Shown here: in pieces, positions 15,416-18,040 of the stretch
Numbering within the stretch: position 1 is the stretch's first letter
How the letters are laid out: each line of letters opens with the position of its first letter
NCBI GenBank assembly: GCA_027577415.1
Contig: JANBQS010000437.1
Location: 1 to 18,040 of the forward strand
Direction: 5' to 3'
DNA from: Coemansia sp. RSA 922
Lineage: Eukaryota; Kickxellomycota; Kickxellomycetes; Kickxellales; Kickxellaceae
Length of the DNA: 18,040 nucleotides
Notes under the pieces: generated by a model
Told to the model about the DNA's origin: nothing
The model's input: only the letters and a program-made list of their open reading frames with translations
Database searches by the model: none
Position numbers and translations under genes: made by a program

Positions 15416-17272
15416 ATGTCTTCTTCCAACAAGCTATGTCTCGACAAAATTAGTTGTTTGAATCCCAACAAGGTATACTTTGGTACTCACAAAGCAGAGC
15501 CAAAGACCCGCGTTGAGATGCGTATGCTCAAGGCCAGCGCATTCATTCGTTCTGTTCCAGAGTGGTCTGAGCAGCTAAACAACGAGGAAAGGCGTCAGGA
15601 GTGGACAACCCAAGTCAAGGACACCTTCAACTTGGCTGACGAGGAAGTCGAGTACGTCTTTGAGGAGCTCAACTACTATGCTCAGCTAAAGGAGAACGGT
15701 GGTAGTGGCGAAGAGCTCGGAGACATAGACAACTTGTGGACAGTCAAGGCCGCAAGCAACTGTGAGTTGGCTGAAGAGTTCAAGCGCAATGCTGCGGTTT
15801 TGGAGTGTGACTTTACCGAAGCTGAATCAAACGAGGCTACTTTGTCATCTGGATTTAAGGCACTGGTTAACCCGTTCCTGTATCCATTTTCTAGTGACAA
15901 TTCCTTGCTACTTGAAACCCCAGTAGCAACCCCGGAGGCTGCATTGGACCCCACGTTGTCCCGAACTATGCCTGGGTCTCCAGAGGACTGGCTTCATGAA
16001 ATTCGGGATCTTAATACAACCTTTTCCGCCGACAAGGACGTATTTGACAAACGTGAAATAATTGAGCCGGTTCGAGCGTGCTATGCAGTCGAGTTTGATG
16101 AAGAGTATGTGTGCTGGTTGCCCACTGACTTTTACATTAACGACGACGGATCTGTGACTATTCCCTCGTATATCAACAATCTGCACCCAGTGCGCTACGC
16201 GGCTCTGTACCAGACTATTTCCAAGGTATTTGCCAAATTCGTGCCTTTGCTCGAGCAAGTGACGACTGACGTGATCCACCCTCGTAGCTTGCGTGCCAAA
16301 TTTGACAGAGAATCTTGTATTAATCCTGGAATGGCTGATCCCCAAGATATTTTCGAAATGTTTGAAGATAGAATTCCACTTCCAGAAGCGTACCAAAAGT
16401 ATCTTTTCACAGTAAAGAGGACCTACGGCGGTACCAGCAGAGACGTGCAATATTTGGATACGGAGGCTCTTTACAAGGCATATTATGAAGCAGAGGTTTA
16501 TACTGAGCCAGTTCCAGAGCCGTTCCATCCTACTGACAGACCAATCAAGCCCTATAGCATGCGCGGACTGCCACTACAGGCCACAGTGGATATAGGCAGT
16601 ATCTGTTTGACACCCGAAAATCCAATACAGCCAGAGGGAGAATGGCGGGTAGTTGGTAGAGCTGACGAGTGTGTATATGCCGTCGGTCTATACTTTTACG
16701 ATGTGGAGAATATTGCCAACCTCAAGCTAAAGTTCCGCGACCCAGTGACCACAATAATATTCACCTACGAAAAGGGATTAGATGATTTCCGTCGCTCTCA
16801 CGTTGTAGAAGAAGCGGAGGTGGATTGTTACAAGGCTGAATGTAAACAATTCTACACTCAAGAAGTGGGCGAAGTGGAGATCAAGTCTGGTAGCTATATT
16901 TGTTATCCAAATTTCTACCAGACCAAGATGCCTTCGTTTGAACTAGCGGATCCGACCCAGCCTGGACACGTCAAATACATTGCGTTCTATATTGTTGACC
17001 CAACACAGAGACTGGTTTCAACCCAAGTCGTTCCACCACAGCAGCCAAACTGGGCCACTTCCTCGAGTGGCGCTGCTTCTGCTAACATAGTCGAGGGTAT
17101 GAACGACCTGTCGTTGGACAACGTAGGTACTCTTGAAGAAGAAGAGTACGAAGAAGAAGTGGAAGACGCTATTGAGAGAGCAGAGTGGCTTCAGTGCCTG
17201 CACGCCAACTGCAACAGAGACGCAATGAAACGGTTCAGCGTCTACATGTACGATAGCGACTACTTTGATTAG
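15416..17272 (+). CDS. DUF4246 family protein, probable pseudo-oxygenase (618 aa)
   Basis: The fungal DUF4246 signature is clear: YVCWLPTDFYINDDGSVTIP followed by SYINNLHPVRYAALY (about residues 225-265), then GEWRVVGRADE with YFYDVENIANLKLKFRDP (about 409-442), and FELADPTQPGHVKYIAF with IVDPTQRLVSTQVVPPQQ (about 508-541). In typical members the first reads WHVEG.xNE and the second F.NxxQHxVxxF..DPTKPGHRKI; those His, Glu, His and Arg residues fit the Fe(II)- and 2-oxoglutarate-binding set. Here they are R411, V413, T503 and V519. All likely ligands are changed, so catalysis is doubtful while the fold and frame are preserved. The C-terminus is acidic (EEEEYEEEVEDA). The start at 15416 follows a pyrimidine-rich leader. 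Family function is unknown; the pseudo-enzyme reading is inference. Confidence 0.8.
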   Translation: MSSSNKLCLDKISCLNPNKVYFGTHKAEPKTRVEMRMLKASAFIRSVPEWSEQLNNEERRQEWTTQVKDTFNLADEEVEYVFEELNYYAQLKENGGSGEELGDIDNLWTVKAASNCELAEEFKRNAAVLECDFTEAESNEATLSSGFKALVNPFLYPFSSDNSLLLETPVATPEAALDPTLSRTMPGSPEDWLHEIRDLNTTFSADKDVFDKREIIEPVRACYAVEFDEEYVCWLPTDFYINDDGSVTIPSYINNLHPVRYAALYQTISKVFAKFVPLLEQVTTDVIHPRSLRAKFDRESCINPGMADPQDIFEMFEDRIPLPEAYQKYLFTVKRTYGGTSRDVQYLDTEALYKAYYEAEVYTEPVPEPFHPTDRPIKPYSMRGLPLQATVDIGSICLTPENPIQPEGEWRVVGRADECVYAVGLYFYDVENIANLKLKFRDPVTTIIFTYEKGLDDFRRSHVVEEAEVDCYKAECKQFYTQEVGEVEIKSGSYICYPNFYQTKMPSFELADPTQPGHVKYIAFYIVDPTQRLVSTQVVPPQQPNWATSSSGAASANIVEGMNDLSLDNVGTLEEEEYEEEVEDAIERAEWLQCLHANCNRDAMKRFSVYMYDSDYFD

Positions 17273-17349
17273 ATATTGCATTAATTCGTATACGATATAT
17301 AAGAAATATATGAATAATGCATAAAAATGGATATATTAGAGAAAATACA

Positions 17350-17949
17350 CTAGGTTTCTGGTACAATTGGCGGCTTTCTAGTTCGATTCTCGATAATCCT
17401 AGAGTACACCCAATCGACAGCCGGTTTTACGCCCTCGCCATCTAAACCAGACGAATCGAGAACGCGAACATCTCTATCCTCCATAAAATCAGCCATAGAG
17501 TTTACCATCTCCTTGACCTCCGCCAACGACATTCCCTTTAGATCCCGCTTATTAGCCAACACCAAAACTGGCACCCCATCCAAATCCCCAGCCCCCAACA
17601 GACCCAATAGCGCTTCTTTAGCTTCCTCTATGCGTTCCGAGTTACAAGAATCGATAACAAACACAATAGCATGGCAGTCCTCGTAATACGACACCCAAAT
17701 ACCTCGTAGGTCGGGCTGTCCGCCAAGATCCAAAAACTTGACTAACGCTCGTTTCATAGGGATTTTGCCAATGTTTACACCGACCGTAGGCTGAATTCGG
17801 CTGGGCGCCATGCCTGGGTGACCGGTGTAGATGTTTTTAATCTTCTCGAGTAGCGTCGTTTTACCCGCTCCATCTAGTCCCAATATTAGTATGTTGTATT
17901 CGTCTTGTCGTGTAAAGTATCGGTATGCTCCTGATACTAGTGTGTACAT
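17350..17949 (-). CDS. ARL3: ARL3/ARFRP1-like small GTPase (Golgi)
   Basis: The 199-residue protein starts MYTLVSGAYRYF, near-identical in pattern to ARFRP1/yeast Arl3, whose Met-Tyr N-terminus is acetylated rather than myristoylated and anchors it to the trans-Golgi via Sys1. GTP-binding motifs are intact: P-loop GLDGAGKTT (24-32), switch I threonine T55 (PTVGVNIG), DLGGQ (74-78), NKRD (133-136), and SSGLDGEG (167-173). Length fits the family (human ARFRP1 201). The protein recruits the ARL1/golgin system and works in Golgi-to-endosome/plasma-membrane traffic; this is family knowledge. A longer frame upstream has 26 extra residues from a TG-repeat leader without conserved character, so the ATG at 17947-17949 is taken. 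It is convergent with the DUF4246 gene, with 77 bases between stops. Confidence 0.88.
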   Translation of the reverse strand: MYTLVSGAYRYFTRQDEYNILILGLDGAGKTTLLEKIKNIYTGHPGMAPSRIQPTVGVNIGKIPMKRALVKFLDLGGQPDLRGIWVSYYEDCHAIVFVIDSCNSERIEEAKEALLGLLGAGDLDGVPVLVLANKRDLKGMSLAEVKEMVNSMADFMEDRDVRVLDSSGLDGEGVKPAVDWVYSRIIENRTRKPPIVPET

Positions 17950-17950
17950 T

Positions 17951-17966
17951 TGTGTGTGTGTGTGTG
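17951..17966. repeat. (TG)8 microsatellite in the ARL3 5' leader
   Basis: Eight TG units lie directly upstream of the ARL3 start codon (AC repeat in the mRNA sense). Length changes would alter the leader but not the protein. Confidence 0.9.
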
Positions 17967-18040
17967 CGAGTGTTTGGAGAAAGTGAATACAAAAAAGAAT
18001 CAAATGAACTGTAATCCGCTCAGTCACGTCTGTACATTTC

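Noticed and set aside
15908..16528. 206-residue antisense frame in the DUF4246 gene
   Set aside because: Shadow frame over a region with strong DUF4246 motifs on the other strand.

Overview
The window looks like nuclear DNA of an early-diverging filamentous fungus, most likely Kickxellomycotina (the Coemansia/Linderina type). This rests on fungal-type PET100, ZRG17-like and DUF4246 genes, short or absent introns, compact genes on both strands with convergent pairs only 12 and 77 bases apart, and tandem F-box/LRR genes of a kind known to be expanded in Kickxellales. The taxon is an inference; no rRNA or other phylogenetic marker is present.

Layout. Bases 1-216 hold the 5' end of PET100, a mitochondrial cytochrome c oxidase assembly factor, running off the left edge. 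Bases 217-5500 are a decayed accessory stretch. It holds a TAF1 C-terminal fragment with an in-frame stop and a broken zinc knuckle, an unrecognised antisense pseudogene with two in-frame stops, several short coding-like scraps, a possible two-exon small gene, one intact orphan gene (3330-3680) beside a perfect 11-copy heptamer array, a shattered transcription-factor-like remnant, and a Pol III/tRNA-like element. Bases 5519-9349 are a well-preserved core: a RING plus coiled-coil protein, a ZRG17/ZnT6-type CDF subunit that has lost most of its zinc site, a divergently arranged TH2-like HAD phosphatase with a probable mitochondrial presequence, and a small orphan.

Bases 9411-15143 hold a 2.3-kb segmental duplication. 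Each copy carries one F-box/LRR gene on the minus strand, its 5' flank, and a 3' inverted repeat. The copies are separated by about 1.2 kb containing a hAT transposase C-terminal remnant and a truncated gene start. The copies are near-identical over long stretches but strongly diverged in short patches, which suggests gene conversion or localised diversification. Bases 15416-17272 encode a DUF4246 protein that appears to have lost every Fe(II)/2-oxoglutarate ligand. Bases 17350-17949 encode an ARL3/ARFRP1 Golgi GTPase.

How the genes relate. Nothing here behaves as an operon. Housekeeping genes (PET100, ZRG17-like, HAD, ARL3) are interspersed with lineage-specific and decaying sequence. Two of them, the ZRG17-like protein and ARL3, belong to ER/Golgi biology but are not adjacent. 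The strongest candidates for new biology are the patchwork F-box/LRR pair with its 3' hairpin and the DUF4246 pseudo-oxygenase next to it.
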